37,333 bases of DNA from assembly GCA_023134145.1 (NCBI GenBank), contig JAGLUW010000033.1:1-37333 (forward strand), written 5' to 3'. The stretch's first letter is position 1. Every line of letters begins with the position of its first letter. Shown in pieces: positions 6,499 to 12,181 of the stretch. A model generated the notes under the pieces. It was not told the DNA's origin, ran no database searches, and saw only the letters and a list, made by a program, of their open reading frames with translations. This stretch comes from Sulfuriflexus sp. (GTDB lineage Bacteria; Pseudomonadota; Gammaproteobacteria; AKS1). The position numbers were made by a program, and so were the translations under genes.

Positions 6499-7347
6499 TT
6501 ATGGTTTCGTGCGCACGCTTTCCTGCACCCCGAATACCCGGTTCGACATAAACTCGCGCAGGCCTTGCTCATAATCGGGTTGGCTTTGCAGAAAGCCGTT
6601 GTTGTGGTCACCTTGCATAGTTAAAAAGGTTTTTGGTTGGTTCGCCGCCGCATACACCGCCTGGCCGAGGTGAAACGGGATAATGTCGTCGTCTGGGCTA
6701 TGCGCCACCAGCACTGGGCATGTCACCTGCCCGACGTATGCCGCCGTATCAAAACGAAACCGCATAACAATGACGCGCGATAACAGTGGCAGCACGGACT
6801 GCGCCATGTCGCGCGCCGAACTGAAACTGGACTCCAGGATCAAACCGGCGGGTTCGACCTCCGCGGCCAGTTTAGCGGCAACAGTGGCACCGAGGGATCG
6901 ACCGAATAGGACAATATCGTCTTTGGCGAAGCCGCGCTGCTCGACAAGGTATTGCCAGGCCGTCGCCGCATCCTCATACACTCCACGCTCGCCGGGTACC
7001 CCCTCGCTGCGGCCATAGCCACGGTAATCGAAAATAAATACATTGAAGCCGAGGCGATGGAATATCGCCAACGATTCTCCGCGGTGGGAGATGTTGCCGC
7101 CGTTGCCATGCATAAATAGCAACGTCCGCTGCGATCCCTCGCGCGGCAGGTACCAGCCGTGCAGGCGGGTCCCGTCCGGCGTGGTTAGAGAGACATCCTC
7201 ATAGGCAAGCCCCCAGTCGCTCGGCGTTTGATAAAGTTTGCGATAGGGATAAAAAGTCATCGCCGGCTGCTGGAAGTACATCAAGATATTCACCAGCAAC
7301 AGGATGAGCAATACACTGACAATGGCGTTAATCATTTTATCTTTCAT
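6499..7347 (-). CDS. Membrane-anchored alpha/beta hydrolase (YfhR/BEM46 type)
   Basis: The protein has 282 residues with one N-terminal hydrophobic segment (about 7-24) that should anchor it in the inner membrane. The rest is an alpha/beta hydrolase. It shows an oxyanion-region HGNGGN (80-85), DYRGYGRSEG (107-116), and the nucleophile elbow GRSLG with Ser151. The acid residue lies in HSPDDDIIP (about Asp219-220) and the base in GDHNNGF (His248). Members of this group are uncharacterised serine hydrolases or thioesterases, so the substrate is unknown. A strong purine-rich AAGGAGGGG lies upstream, although farther from the ATG than usual. It is 36 bases downstream of another hydrolase gene on the same strand, suggesting one transcript. 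Confidence 0.83.
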   Translation of the reverse strand: MKDKMINAIVSVLLILLLVNILMYFQQPAMTFYPYRKLYQTPSDWGLAYEDVSLTTPDGTRLHGWYLPREGSQRTLLFMHGNGGNISHRGESLAIFHRLGFNVFIFDYRGYGRSEGVPGERGVYEDAATAWQYLVEQRGFAKDDIVLFGRSLGATVAAKLAAEVEPAGLILESSFSSARDMAQSVLPLLSRVIVMRFRFDTAAYVGQVTCPVLVAHSPDDDIIPFHLGQAVYAAANQPKTFLTMQGDHNNGFLQSQPDYEQGLREFMSNRVFGVQESVRTKP

Positions 7348-7383
7348 GCAGTTTGCCTGCCCCTCCTTGAAGTGTATCGTGAC

Positions 7384-8514
7384 TTATTTTACGGCCATGC
7401 GCTGTTCCAACAGCGCCTCCATCATATCGAGAAACTGCGGGATGTCCTCGCGTTTTGGTCGCACACTCGTATGCGCGTAGCCCTCGATGATAAATAACTG
7501 CACCTGCCCGGGCGGCAGCGCCCGTGCCAGGGCGATACTTTCCGTGTAGGGAATAAAGGTATCGCCACGACCGTGCATCAGGATCACCTGCGCCTGCATT
7601 GCCGACAGGTCGTGTGCCGCGGGATTGATGCCCTCCAGTTCATTGCGGATGCGCGGCGGCAACTGCGCGATGAGGGCAGGAACCCGATCCGGTTCCTCGT
7701 TGCCAAGCAATGCATACAACGCCCGTGCATCAGCAGCGAGTTCCGCATCAATATCGTTGTCATCATCACCAATCCTGTGCGCAAGGAGTCGCAGTGTCGC
7801 GCGATCCTCGGCATGTTCCAGCAGGTCGGCATTGGAAAGTGTGAACACCCACTTCAAGTAAAAATGCGGACTGCGGTACTGCCAGTCGGCGCCGGGGGTC
7901 TCCCGGTAATGTCCCGTAGTGAAATAGGTCACGACGCCGCGCATATCGTAGTAACCGCCAAAGCTGGTGATGAAACGCACCTGCTCACGCACATCCGGCT
8001 CGAGGGCAGCCAGCACCACCAGTCCGCCGCCGTAGCTGAAACCGGTAATACCCGCTCGCCCTTCCGGCACCCATTCCGGACGGGAGAGCAAATAACGAAA
8101 GGCATCTGCCACTTCACGCACGTCATTCGCACGGAGCTGGTTGCGGCGCAGACCCTTCAGATCAGGCACCAGCACGGCAAATTGCAAGCGTGCTAACGTC
8201 ATCGCCATCGCGACCAACCGGACATCGTCCTTGCCGGCAGGAAATACGCCGGGCACTAGCACAATACCCGCGCGCACACTTTGCGGTGAACGGTACACAT
8301 CACCCGTGTAACTACGACCGTCGATCACGTAGTCGTAAGTACGACGTGACGGCGATGGTGTCTGCGTCTTCAGTCGGCTCGGCTTGTTAGCAGCGGCGAT
8401 ATCCTCGAGGGCGAAGGCCGCTTCCGTATTACCGAGCGGCGGCAATGCACAGCCGCTCAGGGTGGCGAGCAGCATGAGCACAACAGAAACATGGCGCAAA
8501 AGGCGATCGATCAA
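7384..8514 (-). CDS. Lipoprotein alpha/beta hydrolase (dienelactone hydrolase-like)
   Basis: The 376-residue protein starts at TTG 8514, ten bases after AAGGAG. The N-terminus is a lipoprotein signal peptide with lipobox LSGC (Cys22), so the enzyme is probably tethered to the envelope. The hydrolase core has VLVPGVFPAG in the oxyanion region, the nucleophile elbow GFSYGG (Ser160), HGRGDTFIP carrying the acid, and GYAHTSVRP carrying the histidine. This resembles the dienelactone hydrolase/peptidase S9-like branch, but the substrate is not evident. With the second hydrolase gene 36 bases downstream it forms a likely two-gene unit transcribed away from fccAB. The 236-bp intergenic region between them holds promoters for both directions. 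Confidence 0.8.
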   Translation of the reverse strand: MIDRLLRHVSVVLMLLATLSGCALPPLGNTEAAFALEDIAAANKPSRLKTQTPSPSRRTYDYVIDGRSYTGDVYRSPQSVRAGIVLVPGVFPAGKDDVRLVAMAMTLARLQFAVLVPDLKGLRRNQLRANDVREVADAFRYLLSRPEWVPEGRAGITGFSYGGGLVVLAALEPDVREQVRFITSFGGYYDMRGVVTYFTTGHYRETPGADWQYRSPHFYLKWVFTLSNADLLEHAEDRATLRLLAHRIGDDDNDIDAELAADARALYALLGNEEPDRVPALIAQLPPRIRNELEGINPAAHDLSAMQAQVILMHGRGDTFIPYTESIALARALPPGQVQLFIIEGYAHTSVRPKREDIPQFLDMMEALLEQRMAVK

Positions 8515-8648
8515 CGCAGTCAGACTCCTTTTCTTATCGTGAGATAACCGGGCTATTTCCCTATCCCATGACCTTATTACAATGCCGTGCCGATGTCTTT
8601 CCCGATAGCAGGCCGACCTGATAACTACGCCGGTCTGTGTTTATGAAA

Positions 8649-8662
8649 TTGACCATGATCAA
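8649..8662 (+). promoter_or_regulatory. FNR/ANR-type box upstream of fccAB
   Basis: TTGACCATGATCAA differs by one base from the FNR/ANR consensus TTGAT-N4-ATCAA. Its centre, 8655.5, is 41.5 bases upstream of a start expected near 8697 from the -10 hexamer at 8685-8690. That is the classic class II activator position. It suggests that sulfide dehydrogenase is induced under low oxygen. No FNR-family gene is in the window. Confidence 0.6.
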
Positions 8663-8684
8663 AGATTATTACTTCACGTTCTGC

Positions 8685-8690
8685 TATAAG
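8685..8690 (+). promoter_or_regulatory. -10 element of the fccAB promoter
   Basis: TATAAG fits a sigma70 -10 element. No good -35 is present at the right spacing, as expected if an activator bound at 8649-8662 replaces it. The leader runs about 55 bases to the fccA start. Confidence 0.5.
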
Positions 8691-8738
8691 AGTGCGTGTA
8701 GCATTTCGTTTTGTTGAACCCCATGCCAGACGGCAAAC

Positions 8739-8748
8739 AGGAGGTGAT
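8739..8748 (+). promoter_or_regulatory. Very strong ribosome-binding site of fccA
   Basis: AGGAGGTGAT is a ten-base perfect complement to the 3' end of 16S rRNA, ending two bases before the ATG at 8751. It fixes the start and predicts strong translation. Confidence 0.8.
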
Positions 8749-8750
8749 GT

Positions 8751-9062
8751 ATGCGATCCCGGTTTCTTACCTGCTTATTCCCTATTACGGCCTTGTTGTT
8801 AGCGGCCGCCACCACTTCGCAGGCCGCTGGCATAAGCCAGGGTGCAATGTTGAGTAATTCCTGTGCCGCCTGCCATGGTACCGATGGCAAGAGTCCCGGC
8901 GCTATTCCCAGCATTCACGGCAAATCGTCCCAGTTTATCAGCCGCACACTCACGGAATTCCGCTCCGGCAAACGACCCTCAACCGTAATGGGTCGTCATA
9001 CCAAGGGCTATTCAGATGAAGAGATCCGCCTCATCGCCGAATACTTCGCCACGCTGAAATAG
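8751..9062 (+). CDS. fccA: Flavocytochrome c sulfide dehydrogenase, cytochrome subunit
   Basis: The 103-residue periplasmic c-type cytochrome has a signal peptide at 1-26 (cleavage near SQA-AG) and one haem site, CAACH (Cys38, Cys41, His42). Met80 in STVMGRH is the probable sixth ligand. It accepts electrons from the flavin subunit encoded 9 bases downstream and passes them to soluble cytochromes. It has a single haem domain, as in the small green sulfur bacterial FccA; the Allochromatium type has two. It lies downstream of an FNR-like box and an almost ideal ribosome-binding site. As a stand-alone cytochrome the family would be ambiguous, but the adjacent fccB makes the assignment firm. Confidence 0.88.
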   Translation: MRSRFLTCLFPITALLLAAATTSQAAGISQGAMLSNSCAACHGTDGKSPGAIPSIHGKSSQFISRTLTEFRSGKRPSTVMGRHTKGYSDEEIRLIAEYFATLK

Positions 9063-9071
9063 GAGACTGCC

Positions 9072-10364
9072 ATGAACACCATGAACCGTAGAAAGTTTAT
9101 CCAACTTCTGGGTGGTAGCAGTGTCATTCTTGCCGCACTGGGTCCACTGGCCGCCTGCAGCAAACGTGCTACTACCACGGGGAGGGTCATCGTTGTCGGT
9201 GGTGGTTTTGGTGGTGCCACCTGTGCCAAGTACCTGCACCGCTTTGACCCCAACCTTGACATCACGCTGGTTGAACCGGCCAGGCGCTTTGTTACCTGCC
9301 CGTTCAGTAACGCCGTGCTCGGTGGGATGCGTGATATGGATGCCATCAGCCATGATTACACTGCACATGAAAAACGCGGTATCAAGGTTGTTCATGCCAT
9401 GGTGCAGGAAGTAGATGCCCCGGCACACAAGGTCACCCTCAGCAACGGGCAGACCCTTGCATACGACCGCCTGGTGCTGTCACCCGGGATCGATTTCAGG
9501 TGGGAAGACGTCGAAGGCATGACCGCTGCTGATGCGCAATCCATACCACATGCCTGGCAAGGCGGGTCGCAGACCACGCTATTGCGCGACCAACTTACCG
9601 CCATGCCTGATGGGGGGACGGTCATCATCGCGCCGCCCGGCAACCCCTTCCGTTGCCCACCCGGACCCTATGAGCGAGTTAGCCTGATCGCGCACTACCT
9701 GAAGCAGCAAAAACCGAGGTCGAAGATCCTCATCCTCGATGCCAAGGACAAGTTCTCCAAGCAGCCCCTGTTTATGCAGGGCTGGCAACAACTTTACCCC
9801 GGCATGATCGAGTGGGTCAGTGGCAGCGAGGGTGGTCGTATCGACGAGGTCGACGTCGCGACGCGTACGTTGATAAGCGAGTTAGGTGACAAACATAAGG
9901 GCGATGTCATTAACTTCATCCCGCCGCAAAAAGCTGGCCTGATCGCACACAAGGCTGGGCTGACCAATAACGACGGCTGGTGCCCGGTCGACCAGCGTAC
10001 TTTTGAATCAAGCATCCAGGCCGACATCCATGTCATTGGTGATGCCTCGATTGCCGGCAAGATGCCAAAATCCGGCTTTGCCGCGAATAGCCAGGGCAAG
10101 GTCTGCGCGGCAGCGATCGTCTCCGCGTTACACGGTGTCAGCATGCCGGAACCCTCTTACGTCAATACCTGCTACAGCCTCGTCTCACCCGACTATGGAA
10201 TATCGGTAGCCGCGGTGTATCGCTACAGCAAGGAAAAGGGGATCTACAAGGTCAAAGGTTCCGGTGGCGTCAGCCCGAAGGATGCCGACGCAGCCTTCCG
10301 CCAGCAGGAGGCCCGTTACGCGTCCGGCTGGTATGACAGCATTACCTCGGATACCTTTAGCTGA
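9072..10364 (+). CDS. fccB: Flavocytochrome c sulfide dehydrogenase, flavoprotein subunit
   Basis: The 430-residue FAD protein oxidises sulfide to sulfur in the periplasm. It starts with a Tat signal (RRKFIQ at 6-11) and then a Rossmann motif VVGGGFGGA (41-49). VTCPFSNAVLGG supplies Cys76, equivalent to the cysteine that binds FAD covalently in Allochromatium FccB. PFRCPPGPYER (Cys195) and NTCYSLVSPDYG (Cys367) give the redox-active cysteine pair near the flavin. The C-terminal FAD-binding HVIGDASIAGKMPKSGFAANS is also conserved. Length and order match the family. One oddity is LAAC at 26-29, which reads as a lipobox, so the protein could be a membrane-tethered Tat lipoprotein. The ribosome-binding site is AGGAG, and the gene sits 9 bases after fccA in one operon. 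Confidence 0.95.
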   Translation: MNTMNRRKFIQLLGGSSVILAALGPLAACSKRATTTGRVIVVGGGFGGATCAKYLHRFDPNLDITLVEPARRFVTCPFSNAVLGGMRDMDAISHDYTAHEKRGIKVVHAMVQEVDAPAHKVTLSNGQTLAYDRLVLSPGIDFRWEDVEGMTAADAQSIPHAWQGGSQTTLLRDQLTAMPDGGTVIIAPPGNPFRCPPGPYERVSLIAHYLKQQKPRSKILILDAKDKFSKQPLFMQGWQQLYPGMIEWVSGSEGGRIDEVDVATRTLISELGDKHKGDVINFIPPQKAGLIAHKAGLTNNDGWCPVDQRTFESSIQADIHVIGDASIAGKMPKSGFAANSQGKVCAAAIVSALHGVSMPEPSYVNTCYSLVSPDYGISVAAVYRYSKEKGIYKVKGSGGVSPKDADAAFRQQEARYASGWYDSITSDTFS

Positions 10365-10430
10365 GCCTGTTTTATATGCGTTTGACGACACACATAAACC
10401 ACTCACACGTACCCTTGCCGGGAGGCATTT

Positions 10431-10736
10431 ATGACTGGAATTGAAAGGTTAGTCGAGCAACACATCAGGGAAAACGAAGCGCGCCTGAAGCATCTCGATG
10501 AGGTGCTGGCACAGGCCCACAAGGAGAAGACCGAAACGGCCAAGGCATCCGAAACAGACGATGATTTGACACTCCTCAGAGGGGAGCGCGACCGACTCGC
10601 CAGCCACTTCGATGAACTCAAGATGAAGTCACTGCAAGACTGGCAGCAGGAAAGCATCCAGAAAGCCGGGCCGATGGCTATATGGGATACCCTCGCCCAG
10701 CAACTCGAGAAACTGCTGGAGCGCATTATTCGCTAA
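10431..10736 (+). CDS. Small helical coiled-coil protein, unknown function
   Basis: This 101-residue, highly charged protein has no signal peptide. Nearly all of it should be helical: a first coiled-coil stretch at about 4-40 (ERLVEQHIRENEARL, then LDEVLAQAHKEK), a short acidic break (SETDDDLTLL), and a second helix pair at about 50-100 ending in LEKLLERIIR. I do not recognise the family. It lies 66 bases after fccB with its own ribosome-binding site (GGGAGG) and is followed by dodecin, so it may be part of the same transcript. A structural or chaperone-like role is conceivable but unsupported. Confidence 0.68.
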   Translation: MTGIERLVEQHIRENEARLKHLDEVLAQAHKEKTETAKASETDDDLTLLRGERDRLASHFDELKMKSLQDWQQESIQKAGPMAIWDTLAQQLEKLLERIIR

Positions 10737-10816
10737 AGCGTATCATGACTAATCCTTGTCTCCTGTTATCAGGCGGGAACAAACAATGAATAAACCTGAC
10801 CGAGGAGTAAGTCGTT

Positions 10817-11023
10817 ATGAATGATCACGTATATAAAATGATCGAAGTCGTTGGCTCATCCAGCAAGGGCACCGATGATGCCATTGAGCAGGCCATTGCC
10901 AAGGCCAGTGAAAGCCTGCACAACATGGACTGGTTCGAGATACTCGATACTCGTGGCCACATCATCGACGGCAAGGTCGGCCATTACCAGGTCACGGTGA
11001 AGATCGGTTTCCGTCTGGATTAG
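10817..11023 (+). CDS. Dodecin, flavin-binding protein
   Basis: This 68-residue protein matches dodecin along its whole length: a first strand VYKMIEVVGSS, a helix from DDAIEQAIAKASESL, then WFEILDTRGHIIDGKVGHYQVTVKIGF. The WFE...RGHI...HYQV segment forms the flavin-stacking surface of the dodecameric shell. Dodecins store or buffer flavins and protect cells from free-flavin photochemistry. The ribosome-binding site is GAGGAG. It is the last gene of the GC-rich block that includes fccAB, and a flavin-storage protein next to a flavin dehydrogenase is plausible, though dodecin is also common elsewhere. Confidence 0.92.
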   Translation: MNDHVYKMIEVVGSSSKGTDDAIEQAIAKASESLHNMDWFEILDTRGHIIDGKVGHYQVTVKIGFRLD

Positions 11024-11030
11024 TCTTTAC

Positions 11031-11054
11031 GGCTATCGACCCAAAGTGGACATT
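11031..11054 (-). repeat. Third copy of the cassette-border repeat (inverted)
   Basis: Read on the minus strand this is AATGTCCACTTTGGGTCGA followed by TAGCC, closely resembling the left arm of the 343-476 element, including the CGATAGC end. It begins eight bases after the dodecin stop and just before the AT-rich cassette region at 11163. Confidence 0.5.
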
Positions 11055-11083
11055 GAGAAAGATCCAAAAAGTTATTATTCGTC

Positions 11084-11147
11084 TAGTACCCGGTACTATA
11101 TTTAGTACCTTGTTCCTGCATATAGTACCTTAATAGCAAATGTACTA
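11084..11147. promoter_or_regulatory. Cluster of TAGTACC repeats
   Basis: TAGTACC occurs at 11084, 11103 and 11123, spaced 19-20 bases, so all three fall on the same helix face. An inverted copy GGTACTA at 11092-11098 makes the first one a 15-bp palindrome, and GTACTA recurs at 11142-11147. The spacing suggests cooperative binding by a regulator, just upstream of the HhH-protein cassette. No binding protein can be named. Confidence 0.4.
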
Positions 11148-11184
11148 TGCCGCATAATTATAGTTAGGGTGTCAAAATAATAAA

Positions 11185-11460
11185 ATGTTGAGAATTGATG
11201 TTAAGCATCTCCAAGATATACCTAATGTAGGTAAAGCTACTGAAAAAAGTTTTAATATTTTAGGAATAAATGAACCTATTCAGTTGGTAGGAAGAGATCC
11301 TTATAAAATGTATAGCGACTTTTGCAACATAACCAAAAAAAAATATGACCCATGCGTTATTGATGTATTTATTTCAGCGGTAAGATATATGGAAGGTGGT
11401 CCACCTAAAAAATGGTGGGAGTTTACCGAAGAACGTAAAAATAAACTGGAGGCAAACTAA
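11185..11460 (+). CDS. Helix-hairpin-helix protein, Cdd1/pathogenicity-locus type
   Basis: This 91-residue protein begins with LQDIPNVGKATEKSFNILGI (about 9-28), a helix-hairpin-helix motif of the sort that contacts DNA backbone. It continues with IQLVGRDPYKMYSDFC and ends in a tryptophan-containing stretch, GGPPKKWWEFTEER. That order fits the small Cdd1/'pathogenicity locus' family, whose exact function is not known. The start has only a weak ribosome-binding site and lies 16 bases after the R' edge. The stop falls 4 bases before the attC R''. The gene is AT-rich, unlike dodecin and fccAB to its left, which supports arrival as a cassette. Confidence 0.8.
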   Translation: MLRIDVKHLQDIPNVGKATEKSFNILGINEPIQLVGRDPYKMYSDFCNITKKKYDPCVIDVFISAVRYMEGGPPKKWWEFTEERKNKLEAN

Positions 11461-11464
11461 TGCA

Positions 11465-11551
11465 CCCTAACAAGGTACTCCAGTTGACCACCAAAAGCGG
11501 TGCTCCTATCGTCGCTCTGTTTTTGGAGTTAACTGGGCTTAATCGTTATTA
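11465..11551 (+). mobile_element. attC recombination site of the single cassette
   Basis: R'' is CCCTAAC at 11465-11471 and R' is GTTATTA at 11545-11551. Inside, CTCCAGTT (11479-11486) faces AACTGG (11531-11536) and GGTGCTCC is opposed by GGAG, giving a long imperfect hairpin. Length is 87 bp. Confidence 0.78.
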
Positions 11552-11556
11552 GTATT

Positions 11557-12006
11557 ATGACAATATCGAACATAGCACCTTATATATATCATTCATCAAA
11601 ACGGATCTTTGTTGACGATATGGATAAGTCACTGGATTTTTATAACAAGATAGGATTTGTACATCGATATCTTGTGCTCGATTTTGCGCATTACCTGAGT
11701 TTAGGCAACATCAATCTTGAGCTGTGGCACAATCAAAACCATATTACTGTTCCCAAAATGCACGATGATAATGGTCGTGAATACATTGACCCGATCTTGT
11801 TTATCAACGTTCAGGATAGTTCTTCGCTACATATCGTTCATGAGGCAATTGTTAGTGAAGGTATCAAAACGGATGCCAGGGAAATTGATAATGACAGTTC
11901 ACCTTATGGTGAGAACTTTTTCGTTGATGATCCGGATGGCTATAGAATAGTTTTTAGAACATTAAAGAATGTTAGTAATACACCTCTGAAAACAGAGTCA
12001 GCATAA
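11557..12006 (+). CDS. VOC-superfamily protein (glyoxalase/bleomycin-resistance fold)
   Basis: The 149-residue protein has the paired beta-alpha-beta-beta-beta layout of the vicinal oxygen chelate fold. The first module runs from SKRIFVDDMDKSLDFYNKIGF to HYLSLGNINLELW (about 14-58). The second runs from ILFINVQDSSSLHIVHEAI to ENFFVDDPDGYRIVFRTL (about 81-136). Such proteins are metal-dependent lyases, isomerases, dioxygenases, or drug-binding resistance proteins; substrate and metal ligands are not clear here. The start lies only 5 bases after an R' site, as in cassette genes, but no attC follows the stop. Directly after it is a fragment of a carboxylesterase gene, so the 3' end of the presumed cassette seems to have been lost in a rearrangement. 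Confidence 0.82.
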   Translation: MTISNIAPYIYHSSKRIFVDDMDKSLDFYNKIGFVHRYLVLDFAHYLSLGNINLELWHNQNHITVPKMHDDNGREYIDPILFINVQDSSSLHIVHEAIVSEGIKTDAREIDNDSSPYGENFFVDDPDGYRIVFRTLKNVSNTPLKTESA

Positions 12007-12116
12007 ATAGAAAATATTTTTCAGCCATATTGTTACTGGTACCAATTATTCTTTTTACCCATAAAGCAGTCGCCATGTCCGAAACATTAAAAGCAGCTAT
12101 TTGCTGGACCGCTTAA
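12003..12116 (+). pseudogene. 5' remnant of a carboxylesterase paralogue
   Basis: Bases 12003-12101 align with 18085-18186, the start of the intact carboxylesterase gene, with about 20 substitutions and one in-frame 3-bp gap. The frame reads NRKYFSAILLLVPIILFTHK then AVAMSETLKAAI, against NRKHFSVILLPVLIIFLF then THKVVAMSETLEAVI in the intact gene. Most changes are silent or conservative, so both copies evolved as coding sequence. Similarity stops after the AAI codons and the frame ends at TAA 12114-12116. The start codon is now ATA. The break coincides with the switch to the GC-rich block, so it probably marks a rearrangement point. It overlaps the VOC stop codon by four bases. Confidence 0.75.
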
Positions 12117-12181
12117 TACGGATAGACTGGAATCCTACCCAAAATAGTTATTCGCAAGGGGCCATGCCCAAGGAGCGAAGA

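Larger units (their letters stand above)
11163..11551 (+). mobile_element. Single integron gene cassette with HhH gene
   Basis: A left R'-type edge GTTAGGG (11163-11169) and the attC at 11465-11551 bracket one gene. The left R' and the attC R'' (CCCTAAC) are exact complements, as expected after cassette insertion. It lies about 8 kb from the first array, on the same strand, with no integrase between. Confidence 0.7.

Noticed and set aside
7573-8196. A 207-codon frame on the + strand opposite the lipoprotein hydrolase gene
   Set aside because: The minus strand encodes a complete hydrolase with signal peptide and catalytic motifs; the + frame shows none.
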